A stretch of 64,000 bases of DNA from positions 42,541,656 to 42,605,655 of the forward strand of contig OY829539.1 of assembly GCA_963691705.1 (NCBI GenBank), in the 5' to 3' direction. Positions 9,614-20,560 of the stretch are shown one piece after another. The position numbers were made by a program, and so were the translations under genes. The notes beneath the pieces are model-generated. The model did not search any database, was not told where the DNA came from, and saw only the letters and a list, made by a program, of their open reading frames with translations. How positions within the stretch are numbered: the stretch's first letter is position 1; each line of letters starts with the position of its first letter. This DNA is from Viola odorata (taxonomy: Eukaryota; Streptophyta; Magnoliopsida; Malpighiales; Violaceae).

Positions 9614-9997
9614 ATGAAGATTGTTGAGCGCAAGCCTCCACTTACTCCCCAAACTTCCCCAGATTCTGACGATCTACCTTCTCTTCCCTGTCTAAAGAGG
9701 CAATTCCCTTGCCATGACGATCGCAAAAGGTCGAGAAGGAAGGTCTCCGAAACGGTTAGCATTCCTTCCGCTTTCTCCGTGCGAAAGGATAATGGACAAT
9801 TTCCTCCTGTCAATCCCGTCTTGGAAAAAGATTCTCCTCATGACGCAGATTCTGAGGCGACGGTTGCTAACGTTGTGGAAGGGCCGAGCTCGGCGCTGCT
9901 GGGTCAGGAAAAAAGAGTTGACGAGCCTTTTCCTCCTTCCAACGGAGGTCTGCCGCTGTTGGATGATGATGACATTTTTTACTATGACATATACTGG
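9614..9997 (+). pseudogene. Antisense gene b of element A, interrupted by element C
   Basis: Gene b starts at ATG 9614 (MKIVERKPPLTPQ) and stays open to 9997, where element C is inserted. The last codons (PDED and stop) lie at 20074..20088. Allowing for the ACTGG duplication the frame is unbroken, so the gene was intact (132 aa) when C arrived. The protein has a TPQTSPDSDDLPS segment, a basic cluster (DDRKRSRRK) that could be a nuclear localisation signal, and an acidic/aromatic tail. The B homologue (46130..46549) shares all of these. Family and function are unknown. Confidence 0.7.
9993..9997 (+). other. Target-site duplication of element C (left copy)
   Basis: ACTGG before the C LTR is repeated at 20069..20073 after it. 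Confidence 0.95.
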
Positions 9998-11996
9998 TGT
10001 TGCTACCATATTTTGGATTTTAAATTTTTCATTTTTTCGCATTTCTATCATCAATTTTTAAAAATCGCACTTCCATTTATTTTCATCAATCTGATGTTTA
10101 TTTTTACACTTAATGTCATCTAAAATTTATTTCATACTTTTTTTGCATTTTTATCACTTTTTCCGTTCGGACGCGTATCGGTTCCTGAGTCAAGTTCTCG
10201 AAGCCGATGGTCGAACAACTTTGGTCATTAGCTACTTACTTTTTATTATTTTTCTAACTCGCGCTATCCTTTTTCATTTCGCTCAATTTTTATTTTAGTA
10301 TTTTATTACGCTCGAACTTTTATTGCTTATAAGTAAATATTTTTTATCGAACTATGTAGCAAACTTTTCGTCACTTACTGTGTGCTAATTAGTTTATTTT
10401 ATTTTATTATACGTTTTAACATTTTCGGCTTGAGTTTATATTCATTTTCTCGCAAAATTGCTCGTATCATCTACTTAAACTGAATAATTAAATAATAAAT
10501 CAAGACTTCATCTCAACCATTGATCTAGTTGACTTTTGAAAGTCAACCAAGATCAAATGGTTGAGGTAATTAACATGTAGGCATGCATCATTTTTCATTT
10601 GGTTCATGCACGAGCCTAATCCTCAAACCGCCTTACTGTTCTCCTCCTCGAGCCTCACCCTCTCAATTTTCCAAGCCTACCCTACTATCTAACCATGATC
10701 ATCATCATCTCTACTCCCTCATTCGGAGCTCAATCTCCATAAATAGCTAAGGAAATTTTTTCAATTGGGAGGGGGGTCTCTCTCGGTGAAAGCAAGCTTG
10801 CCGTTTGACGTCGAGAAAAAGAAGAAATCATCGCTGCTGTGCTTCGCCCCCACCGAGCTGCCAAACCGTTTGCCACTGCCCTCCATCCTCCACCGCTGTC
10901 GCCACTGCTTTGCCTCGCCGGCGCTAGATGAGGAAGACGAGCTGCTGCTCTGCCACAACCGCCGCCTCGCTGCTATCTTCGCCTGCTGCTGTCGCCGGAG
11001 ATGCCACGGTTGCGCCGCTCGCTGCTGCCTCGCTGCTGTCCACCATCCCGCCGAGTCGCTTGCTGTCCTGGTTGCTGGAGAAGACGCAGACGAGGGGAGG
11101 GAGACGATGAACAGGGTTGTTCATTTAATTGATCATGGGCTTGGCTTGTGCCAAGCCCAAATGGAACAAAAAGAAGGGTGGGCTTGGCTTGTGCCAAGCC
11201 CAAGCGGAAAGGAGAGAAAAGAAGATGGGTTGTCGTGGGCCCTATTTCTAGGCCCAGTGGGCCTAGTCCTATTTTTCAGCGTATCGCATTTATTTTTCGT
11301 ACCAATTTTCTGAATGCGTGCATTATTTATTTTTCGCACACTTGTACTGTTTATTTATTTTCCCGCACTTGCACTATTTATTTTTCCGCACGTGTATTCT
11401 TTATTTATTTCTCGTATGTTTGAATGCTTGTATGCGTGTATGCTCGTTTATTTTCGCCCACTATGCATGGTTAGATAATTATTTTATCCAAATTAATCAT
11501 TTTCGCTCACATGCAGCAATTGCCAAATATTTAATCGTTCGTCAATCATCCTCTTCAATCTCAGGGTTAAATCACCCGTACCTTTCACCAAGTAAACGTT
11601 TCTTCCCTTTTATTTATTCACACTTTTTTCGCATTTATGCTCGTAGGTATGATATTTAAAATTTAATTTATCCATTGGGCATGATCACGTAAATTAGGAC
11701 TTTTATTTTTCAAAGCATGTTTTAAACACCTCTCTCTCCGGTAACTTTTTTAGGATGTGACTCGGGTGCCTAACACCTTCCCGAGTCCATAAATCGACCC
11801 CGAACCACTGTTCTCAGGTTCAGACCCACTTCTCCTTAGCTTTTCGTTTTTTATGCATGACTTTAGGTTCCCTAAACCTAGAAACAAATTAGGGTGGCGA
11901 CTTCATTAACATCATGTGAGATGAGTCTGATTTCGTCTCACATCTCGTCCCAAACCCGCGTCGCATTAGGATAAAATTCAAAAACGGGGTGCGACA
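9998..11996 (+). repeat. 5' LTR of element C (1999 bp)
   Basis: The LTR runs TGTTGCTACC to GGGGTGCGACA. A TATA-like box (ATAAATAGC) lies near 10738. A GC-rich stretch (about 10830..11110) with GCT/GCC-type repeats follows the putative start. The rest is AT-rich. The open frames in the GC-rich part are not conserved in frame with the other LTR. Confidence 0.95.
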
Positions 11997-12016
11997 GTTT
12001 GGCGACTTCACTAGGG
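11997..12016 (+). other. Primer-binding region of element C
   Basis: GTTTGGCGACTTCACTAGGG directly follows the LTR. The TGGCGACT-type start is typical of Ogre-like elements, which are usually assigned an Arg tRNA primer. The tRNA assignment is from family knowledge and was not checked. Confidence 0.5.
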
Positions 12017-12504
12017 ACTAATAGGGTCGAAGCCGGAATTTTTTGAGGTGTTTATTTTTTTATATGATTTTTGTACATGATTAATTATTTTTCATGTATT
12101 CATTGTTGTATTATCATATGATTTTTTGCATGATTAATTGCTTTTCATGTATTTATGTGCTTTGATAAATTGTTTATACTCGGTTTGTTGTAATGTGTTA
12201 CTCGCTTTGATAAACTGTCATTGCATATGCATATCCACGCATAATCCCTATCACCGGGCATCACTAAATAGGATTAGGTTGGTAGTAGTGAAGTCCTGGG
12301 GCCCACGCTCTGGTAAGTTTTCACGAACCCACACTCGGACTCGAACCCCTAAATGGGTGAACGCCTAGAACTTTTGATGGTTTGACAGGCAATCACTTAT
12401 CCATTTACTTAGGGACCACTTCTATGGTATCGTCCGGGAGCCTTCCAGCCAGAATAGAAATAGTTGTTGTCACCCCAGCATATGCATCATATTGAAATGC
12501 GTAT
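12017..12504 (+). other. C leader, no gene seen
   Basis: This is AT-rich sequence with no conserved reading frame or repeat array, between the primer-binding region and the pyrimidine-rich block. Confidence 0.5.
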
Positions 12505-13050
12505 ATTGTGACTTTGTTTCACTTTTTTCCACTGATTTCTCAAAAATTTCCTATTACAACTGGTTTCTCAAAAAATTTCTTAAATAATTTCTCAAATTTT
12601 CTCCACGTTTTACAAATGATTTCTCAATTCTTTCACATCTTACAACTGATTTTGCAATTTTTCCACCTTTATAAAATTTCCGCAAATTTTCCACGTTGGC
12701 AATTTTTTCCGCTAAATTTCCATATTGGCAATTTTTTCCGTAAATTTGTCAGATTTGCAATTTTTTGCAATGTCTCCATGTTTGCCAATTTTTTCACAAT
12801 TTCTCAATATTTAAAAAAATTTCGCAATTTTTCACTCTTCCAAAATTTCTCTACAATTTTCCCACCTGTGTCAAAATTTTCCGCAATTTTTCTACGTATA
12901 TCAAATATTTTCGCAATTTTTCCACATGAGTCAAATTTCTCCACAGCTTTCCACGTGTATCAAATTTTTCCGCAATGTTTCCTGTATATAAATTTTTTCG
13001 CAACTTTTCCTATTTGCAACTTTCTCCGTAATTTTTCCATGTTTGTGTTT
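12505..13050 (+). repeat. Pyrimidine-rich degenerate repeat in C
   Basis: Short variants of TTTTTCCGCAATTTTTCCAC recur with no fixed period. The block yields a long Phe/Asn/Ser-rich open frame by composition alone, which is not a gene. Confidence 0.75.
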
Positions 13051-15584
13051 CTATTGCCATTACTATCCATATTTTACTCCTCTGATTTATCATCATTCTG
13101 ATTTTCAGTCCATTATGGATCTAGATGCTACTGATTAGTTTCCTTTCTTTCTCGTCCAGAACAAAGGCATGAAGGGGAGCTGCGTCATAGTCGAGCCTAC
13201 GACTATAAACAAGGGCGCTCCGTGGGAGGCAACCCACGTGTTCTTTTCAAATATTTTAATTTTTGTCAGCTTTAATTTTTAATTCAGAATTTTGGGATAT
13301 CCTTCCCTCCAGACTTACTATTTAATTCCTCCTTTATTTCAGGTGCAATGAAATTGGGGAGCAAGCAGTCGGAATGACAACCAGAAGAGGGCATCAACGA
13401 AGCGCTAGGGAGCCTTGACGTCCAAGAATCCGAATCATACTGGGAGTCCCTGCATAAAGCCTCACTAGAAAAGGGAGAGTCTAAAACCTATTGATTACGT
13501 TGTCCATTTTCCTAAATTGTCCTTCAGTCCTACCCATTGTTTCTCCCTTATTTTTTGCAGGAACTCGAATCATACCATGGTTACTTGCATAATGATCAGC
13601 GAGACTGCGGAATCCTCCTCTTATCAACTCTTGAATGACCATCTTATGTACCTTCACGACCCCTACGCACATCCAGAGAAGTCCACTTACCTTTCTACCT
13701 CTCTAAATTTTTGTACAATCATTCATTCCCGCATTAGGGGCAATTCTTTTAAATTGTTCATAAATTTTCGTGAGTGGTCATACCCTCACATTTTTGTCTA
13801 TAAAATTGCTATAGCCATTAATATTTGTTATAAACTGTGCATAAAATTCTTTAAATAAAATCCACACTACCCTCGAATTTTTTCAAACCTTCCCGAGATT
13901 GAGCATGTTCAACACGTTACTGCATCATGGATAACTTGTGCATCCATTTGAAATTATATGACATGCATGATCTCGCCTGCTAGCTCTTATATCTGCAACA
14001 TGTTTAGATGTAAGCAGTCACAAACACATCCCTGTAAGCATCTTGGGCCTTCACGCCATGCTTCTTTCATGAGCGCAAATGCCAAACTAAGTGCTAGTTG
14101 GATTTGCATAATATCTAGGGTATATGCACCATTAGCCATGGGATAATAGTAAAATGACATTGGACTTTGCTCTTTCTTCCATTTTCATTTTTTTAAGACA
14201 ATGAGCAATGCCTGACTGAGATGGCTAACTAGAGGAAGAGTGCACAACGAACTCAGTTTGCGCAAGAAGAGATGCGAAAGCTCTAAGGATTGTTGATGGC
14301 CAGCGCTAGAAGAAGGCCGAATAAAAACAAGAGATGAAGGCCTCGGCCTTAAACCAGAATTGAAGAAACTCAGCACAAAAACTGTACTTGCTTTGCTTGC
14401 TGATGTGTTTTGTGTTCGGAAAAAAAAAAAAAAAAAAGAAAAAGAAAAATCAAAAGTGTTCAAACGACACAACAAAACAAAAGCAGAAGCAAGTGCAAAA
14501 GGGCCCCAGGGTCAGCTCATAAAAAAAAACAAAAAAAAACAAAAAAAACTCCATCGAAAAATCACCCCTGTGAAGATTCAAAAACTTGGGCACAGTGCCC
14601 TCAAAGCAATCAAGAAGGGGCGTCCTCAATGAAGAACAAAGAACTGGAGCGCTTTGTCCTCGGAAATATCAAGAAGGAAAGCATCTCCAGCAAGGATCCA
14701 TGAATCCAGGCGCAACACCCTCAAAGCGATCATGGGAAGAAGCATTCCCAGCAAAGACTGAAAGACTCGTGCACTTTACCCTCACTGCAGCTAATCAACA
14801 GGCCCTGTTCATTGAGAAAAAATATTCACTTCTCCTCCCCCAGCAAAGTCCTTTCGATTATATGAAGGCCCATGCATGTGCATCTTCATTTGAAGTTTAT
14901 TCACTCGAATTGAAATTGCAAATCTGACTTTGTGCTATGTTTGTTGCATTTTTATGAGTGTAAACACGTAACCCTATTTCTGAGTATGAGTGCAAACACC
15001 AGTATCTGGTGAGGATTGCTTACATTTACATGATGTGGGAAAGTCTTGTCCTTGAGGTCGTTATCTCCTGGGCAAGATGCAGATGCTTTTCTAGGCTTGT
15101 ATCAAGCATGCTTGTACGATGAAAACTGGATGACATGTTCTCCAGAAATGCATGAACTTCTTGAACCTTCTCCTGATATGGAAGTTATTTTTATCAAATA
15201 CTAGGGGCAAACCTTAGGGTAGTGTGGGAATACTTGCATATACAACATACATGATTTAATCTCATTGTTTCCATTTATCAATTGCTTTCTCTTTTTCCAC
15301 CCATTGCTGCTTCGTGTTTGTTTCCTCCCTATGTGCAGGATACAGATATGCATCAGTGAAATCTCACGTTGCCGCGAATCCCCGCCAACAAATCAGAAAC
15401 TAAATGGAGTACGTTACCACTCCACAATCAACTTCGTGCAGCGGATCAATTTCCCCCACCATCCAGCAAGCATCTGAATGGAGCACTTTACCACTCCACC
15501 ATCAACTTCGGACGGCGGGCCACGCTCACGCACCACCTAAATCAATATCCAAATAAAGGTACATTACTACTCCACCTTTTTAAA
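13051..15584 (+). other. C interior without a supported gene
   Basis: No gag, protease, RT or integrase motif is seen. The stretch holds a short perfect hairpin (13221..13238) and A-rich tracts (14420..14440, 14520..14550) that produce Lys-rich frames by composition. The remaining sequence is unremarkable. Confidence 0.55.
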
Positions 15585-16045
15585 ATTTCGTGTGGTGGTT
15601 CAAAACCCCACCTTTCCAAACTTTGTGTGGCGGTTCAAAACCCCACCTGTCAAAACTTTGTGTGGAGGTTCAAAACCCCACCTTTTCAAACTTTGTGTGG
15701 CGGTTCAAAACCCCACATGTCAATAAACTTTGTGTGGCGGTTCAAAACCCTACCTTTCGAACCTTCGTGTGGTGGTTTAAAACCCCACCTTTTATAATTT
15801 CGTGTGGCGGTTCAAAACCCCACCTTTCAAAATTTAGTGTGGAGGTTCAAAACCCCACCTCTCAAACTTTTGTGTGGCGGTTCAAACCCCACTCTTCAAA
15901 CTTTGTGTGGCAGTTCAGAACCCCACATGTCAATAAACTTTATGTGGCGGTTCAAAACCCCACCTTTTGAACCTTCGTGTGGTGGTTCAAAACCCCACCT
16001 TTCAAACTTTAGTGTGGTGGTTCAAATCCCCACATTTCAATCAAT
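15585..16045 (+). repeat. Tandem array, about 33-bp unit, in C
   Basis: About thirteen copies of GTGTGGCGGTTCAAAACCCC plus a variable ACCTTTCAAACTTT part. It reads through in more than one frame (CGGSKPHLSK-like), which is a by-product of the repeat. Confidence 0.9.
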
Positions 16046-16060
16046 ATTCCCAATATTCAA

Positions 16061-16480
16061 GCAGAAGGATTTAAGCCGACATCCGATGGGCAGTAGCGTC
16101 CGGAAGGATCTCGCATCAACCTCCCAGTGGGCAGCAGCGTCCGAGTGGAGTCTTCAATTTTCTGCATCAACATCCTATGGGCAGCAGCATCCAGAAGGAT
16201 TTAAGCCGACATCTGACGGGCAGCAGCGTCCGGAAGGATCTCGCATCAACCTCCCAGTGGGCAGCAGCGTCCGAGTGGAGTCGTCAATTTTCTGCATCAA
16301 CATCCTATGGGCAGCAACGTCCAGAAGGATTTAAGCCGACATCCGACGGGCAGCAACGTCCGGAAGGATCTCGCATCAATCTCCCAATGGGCAGCAACGC
16401 CCGAGTGGAGTTTTCATTTTCAGCATCAACCTCTGACGGGCAGCAGCGTCCGAAGAAGGATTTCAGGGGGGCAACAACGC
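16061..16480 (+). repeat. Tandem array, 130-bp unit, in C
   Basis: The word AGAAGGATTTAAGCCGAC recurs at 16063, 16193 and 16323, giving a 130-bp period and just over three copies. Each unit itself contains several GGGCAGCARCGTCC words. Confidence 0.9.
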
Positions 16481-16533
16481 CCAAGTGAAGTTTACTTTCT
16501 TGCAATTTACTTTCCCGCAATTTACTTTCCTAC

Positions 16534-16612
16534 ATTGAATGTTGACGCGACTCAGTCCCACAACATGCGTCTGTTGAATGTTGATGCGGCTCAGTCCCAC
16601 AACATGCGTCCT
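16534..16612 (+). repeat. Two tandem 40-bp units in C
   Basis: TTGAATGTTGAYGCGRCTCA and its continuation occur at 16534 and 16574. Confidence 0.85.
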
Positions 16613-16617
16613 CACTA

Positions 16618-16775
16618 TCAGAGTGACATTCTCCTCATTATCAGAGATGCCTCATTATCAGAGATGCCTCACAATCAGAGATGCCTCACTATCAGAGACG
16701 CCTCATTATCAGAGATGCCTCACTATCAGAGATGCCTCGCTATTAGAGATGCCTCGCTATCAGAGAAGACCCCAC
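16618..16775 (+). repeat. Tandem array, 17-bp unit, in C
   Basis: About nine copies of TATCAGAGATGCCTCAC with few changes. The related word CTATCAGAGTGACATC continues sparsely to about 17090. Confidence 0.9.
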
Positions 16776-17241
16776 TATGAGGGAAATCACCATTTACTTT
16801 TCTGCATTCACTTTCCCGCAATTTACTTTTCTGCATTTACTTTCCTGATATTCACTTTCCCGCAACTTACTTCCCTGCAATTTAATTTCCTGCACTTTAT
16901 TTTCCTGCATGAATCCGTCTTTGGAATGTTGTAAGCGGTTCGACCCCATAACATGTGTCTGTTGAATATTGCTCACTATCAGAGTGACATCTTCCTCATT
17001 ATCCGAGGGAAGATCTGGTCTCACTATCCGAGATCGTCATCTATCCTCACTATCAGAGTGACATCTACCCCACTATCAGGGAAGCCATTTACCCTTTTAC
17101 CCCACTATCAGGGAAATCATCATTTACTTTTGTGCGATTTACTTTTTCTGCAAACTTACTTTTCTGCAAATTTTACTTTCCTGTGATTTACGTTTCTGCA
17201 ATTTATCTTTCCTGAAATTTACTTTTCTGCAATTTACATTT

Positions 17242-17665
17242 CACCCCACTATCAGGGAAGTCTTCATTTATATTTCTACAATTTACATTTCACCCCAGTA
17301 TCAGGGAAGTCTTCATTTATATTTCTACAATTTACATTTCACCCCACTATCAGGGAAGTCTTCATTTATATTTCTGCAATTTACATTTCACCCCACTATT
17401 AGGGAAGTCTTCATTTATATTTCTACAATTTACATTTCACCCCACTATCAGGGAAGTCTTCATTTATATTTCTGCAATTTACATTTCACCCCACTATCAG
17501 GGAAGTCATCATTTATATTTCTGCAATTTACATTTCACCCCACTATCAGGGAAGTCATCATTTACATTTCTGCCATTTGCATTTCACCCCACTATCAGGG
17601 AAGTCTTCATTTATATTTCTGCAATTTACATTTCACCCCATTATCAGGGAAGTCACCATTTGCCT
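17242..17665 (+). repeat. Tandem array, 49-bp unit, in C
   Basis: Successive CACCCCACTATCAGGGAAGT words start at 17242, 17291 and 17340 and continue for about nine copies, alternating with TTTATATTTCTGCAATTTAC. Confidence 0.9.
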
Positions 17666-17970
17666 TTTTCCTCATTGTCAAACAAGTCATCATTTACGTT
17701 TCCGCAATTTACTCTTCATCTCAAGTCATCATTTATATTTCCACAATCTACTTTTCATCCCAAGTCGTCATTTACATCTCTGCAATTTACTTTTTACCCG
17801 ACTATCAGGGAAATCATTTACTTTTTTACCGCATTATCAGGGACAAGTCATTTACATTTCTACATCTGCATTTAAAATTCTGCATTATTTTCAAAACCAA
17901 TGCTGGTTTTGGTAGCAACCATCTTTACTGCTCATCAAAAATCTCGATTACATCGGATTTTTGATAAAAC

Positions 17971-17987
17971 AGTAAAGAGGGGGCAAC
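17971..17987 (+). other. Polypurine tract of element C
   Basis: AGTAAAGAGGGGGCAAC directly precedes the 3' LTR and is a standard plus-strand primer. Confidence 0.8.
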
Positions 17988-20068
17988 TGTTGCTACCCGA
18001 TTTTGGATTTTAAATTTTTCATTTTTTCGCATTTCTATCATCAATTTTTAAAAATCGCACTTCCATTTATTTTCATCAATCTGATGTTTATTTTTACACT
18101 TAATGTCATTTAAAATTTATTTCATACTTTTTTCGCATTTTTATGACTTTTTCCGCTCGGACCCGTATTGGTTCCTGAGTCAAGTTCTCGAAGCCGATGG
18201 TCGAACAACTTTGGTCATTAGCTACTTACTTTTTATTATTTTTCTAACTCGCGCTATCTTTTTTCATTTCACTCAATTTTTATTTTAGTATTTTATTACG
18301 CTCGAACTTTTATTGCTTATAAGTAAATATTTTTTATCGAACTATGTAGCAAACTTTTCGTCACTTACTGTGTGCTAATTAGTTTATTTTATTTTATTAT
18401 ACGTTTTAACATTTTCTGCTTGAGTTTATATTCATTTTCTCGCAAAATTGCTCGTATCATCTACTTAAACTGAATAATTAAATAATAAATCAAGACTTCA
18501 TCTCAATCATTGATCTAGTTGACTTTTGAAAGTCAACCAAGATCAAATGGTTGAGGTAATTAACATGTAGGCATGCATCATTTTTCATTTGGTTCATGCA
18601 CGAGCCTAATCCTCAAACCGCCTTACTGTTCTCCTCCTCGAGCCTCACCCTCTCCATTTTCCAAGCCTACCCTACTATCTAACCATGATCATCATCATCT
18701 TTACTCCCTCATTCGGCGCTCAATCTCCATAAATAGCTAAGGAAATTTTTTCAATGGGGGGGAGGGTCTCTCTCGGTGAAAGAAAGCTTGTCGTTTGACG
18801 TCGAGAAAAAGAAGAAATCATCGCTGCTGTGCTTCGCCCCCACCGAGCAGCCAAATCGCTCGCCACTGCTGTGCCTCGCCGCTGTCTTGTCGTCGCCTCC
18901 TTGCTGTTCGCCACTCCCCTCCATCCTCCACCGCTGTCGCCACTGCTTTGCCTCGCCGGCGCTAGATGAGGAAGACGAGTTGCTGCTCTGCCACAACCGC
19001 CGCACTGCTGCTGTTGCCGCCGGCACTAGATGAGGAAGACGAGCTGCTGCTCTACCACGGCTGCGCCGCTTACTGCTGCCTCGCTGCTATCTTCACCTGC
19101 TGTTGTCGCCGGAGATGCCACGGCTGCGCCGCTCGCTGCTGCCTCGCTGCTGTCCGCCATGCCGCCGAGTCGCTTGCTGTCCTGGTTGCTGGAGAAGACG
19201 CAGACGAGGGGAGGGAGACGATGAACAGGGTTGTTCATTTAATTGATCATGGGCTTGGCACAAGCCAAGCCCAAGCGGAAAGGAGAGAAGAGAAGATGGG
19301 CTGCCGTAGGCCCCATTTCTAGGCCCAGTGGGCCTAGTCCTATTTTTCAGCTTATCGCATTTATTTTTCGTACCAATTTTCTGAATGCGTGCATTATTTA
19401 TTTTTTCGCACACTTGTACTGTTTATTTATTTTCCCGCACTTGAACTATTTATTTTTCCGCACGTGTATTGTTTATTTATTTCTCGTATGTTTGAATGCT
19501 TGTATGCGTGTATGCTCGTTTATTTTCGCCCACTATGCATGGTTAGATAATTATTTTATCCAAATTAATCATTTTCGCTCACATGCAGCAATTGCCAAAT
19601 ATTTAATCGTTCGTCAATCATCCTCTTCAATCTCAGGGTTAAATCACCCGTACCTTTCACCAAGTAAACGTTTCTTCCCTTTTATTTATTCACGCTTTTT
19701 TTGCATTTATGCTCGTAAGTATGATATTTAAAATTTAATTTATCCATTGGGCATGATCACGTAAATTAGGACTTTTATTTTTCAAAGCATGTTTTAAACA
19801 CCTCTCTCTCCGGTAACCTTTTTAGGATGTGACTCGGGTGCCTAACACCTTCCCGAGTCCATAAATCTACCCCGAACCACTGTTCTCAGGTTCAGACCCA
19901 CTTCGCCTTAGCTTTTCATTTTTTATGCATGACTTTAGGTTCCCTAAACCTAGAAACAAATTAGGGTGGCGACTTCATTAGCATCATGTGAGATGAGTCC
20001 GATTTTGTCTCACATCTCGTCCCAAACCCGCGTCGCATTAGGATAAAATTCAAAAACGGGGTGCGACA
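17988..20068 (+). repeat. 3' LTR of element C (2081 bp)
   Basis: It matches the 5' LTR end to end but is 82 bp longer. The extra length is in the GC-rich part, where a block containing GCACTAGATGAGGAAGACGA is present twice (about 18959 and 19023). Confidence 0.95.
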
Positions 20069-20088
20069 ACTGGCCTGATGAGGATTAG
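20069..20088 (+). pseudogene. Target duplication of C (right copy) and last codons of gene b
   Basis: ACTGG (20069..20073) is the duplicate of 9993..9997. Then CCTGATGAGGATTAG supplies Pro-Asp-Glu-Asp and the stop of gene b. Confidence 0.9.
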
Positions 20089-20560
20089 TGCCTTAGCGTT
20101 AGGTGCGTTGTAGATGTCGTATGGCTTTTAATAAATGAACTAATGTTTTTCTTTCTCTTGCCACTGTGCTATTTTGTTGATGACTGATGCGAAGGTGTTG
20201 GCCTCACTAAGTCAAGCGCTCTGTGATTGTTTTGACTCGGCCAATCATTAACCGCCGCTTGGTAGATCGTGGCAAATAACTGCTTGTTTCTAACCTTTGT
20301 GCATGACTCCACGTGGCCCACTCCTTTTACACGGGTCCTCGCGCGACTGGTGGTTCAATTAATGCAGTGGCATTCGGTCCTTTAAAAGGGATTATCTTCT
20401 CTTTCTGATACTTTTTGCCCTCATTTCAAATTTTCTCTCTTCTCGTTGTTTTCTCTGGAAAAGCTTCTCATCCATTCTCCACCCTTCGCCGATTTGCCTG
20501 CAGATCTTTCCTTTCAAGGTACCACTTCATCCCTTCAGATTTTCTGTTCATTAGCTTACT
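20089..20560 (+). promoter_or_regulatory. Intergenic region between antisense genes b and c of A
   Basis: AATAAA at 20130..20135 would serve gene b. A TATA-like TTTAAAAGG near 20380 and a pyrimidine-rich leader precede the gene c start at 20561. No copy of the 19-bp motif was found here. Confidence 0.45.

Larger units (their letters stand above)
9998..20068 (+). mobile_element. Element C: non-autonomous Ogre-like element (10.1 kb, LARD type)
   Basis: C is complete, with LTRs of 1999 and 2081 bp, TSD ACTGG, a primer-binding region directly after the 5' LTR and a purine tract before the 3' LTR. The 6-kb interior has no gag or pol motif in any frame. It is filled with tandem arrays and AT-rich sequence, so mobility would need proteins from another element. 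LTR ends (TGTTGC...GCGACA) and the following TTTGGCGACTTCACTAGGGA resemble Ogre/Tat elements. In the first 760 bp of the LTRs I count about 15 differences by eye (about 2 percent), so this is a fairly recent insertion. Confidence 0.9.

Noticed and set aside
10765..11313. A 182-codon frame in the C 5' LTR with its partner in the 3' LTR
   Set aside because: The LTRs differ by 82 bp here, so the frame is not conserved between them. GCT/GCC repeats explain its length.
12508..13101. A 197-codon Phe/Asn/Ser-rich open frame
   Set aside because: It follows from TTTTTCC-type repeats in element C. No start context or family, and the low complexity explains it.
14360..14703. Lys-rich open frames
   Set aside because: Caused by A-rich tracts. 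No conserved motif.
15590..17915. Regular repeats considered as a CRISPR array
   Set aside because: Units are head-to-tail without unique spacers and lie in a plant retrotransposon. They are tandem satellites.
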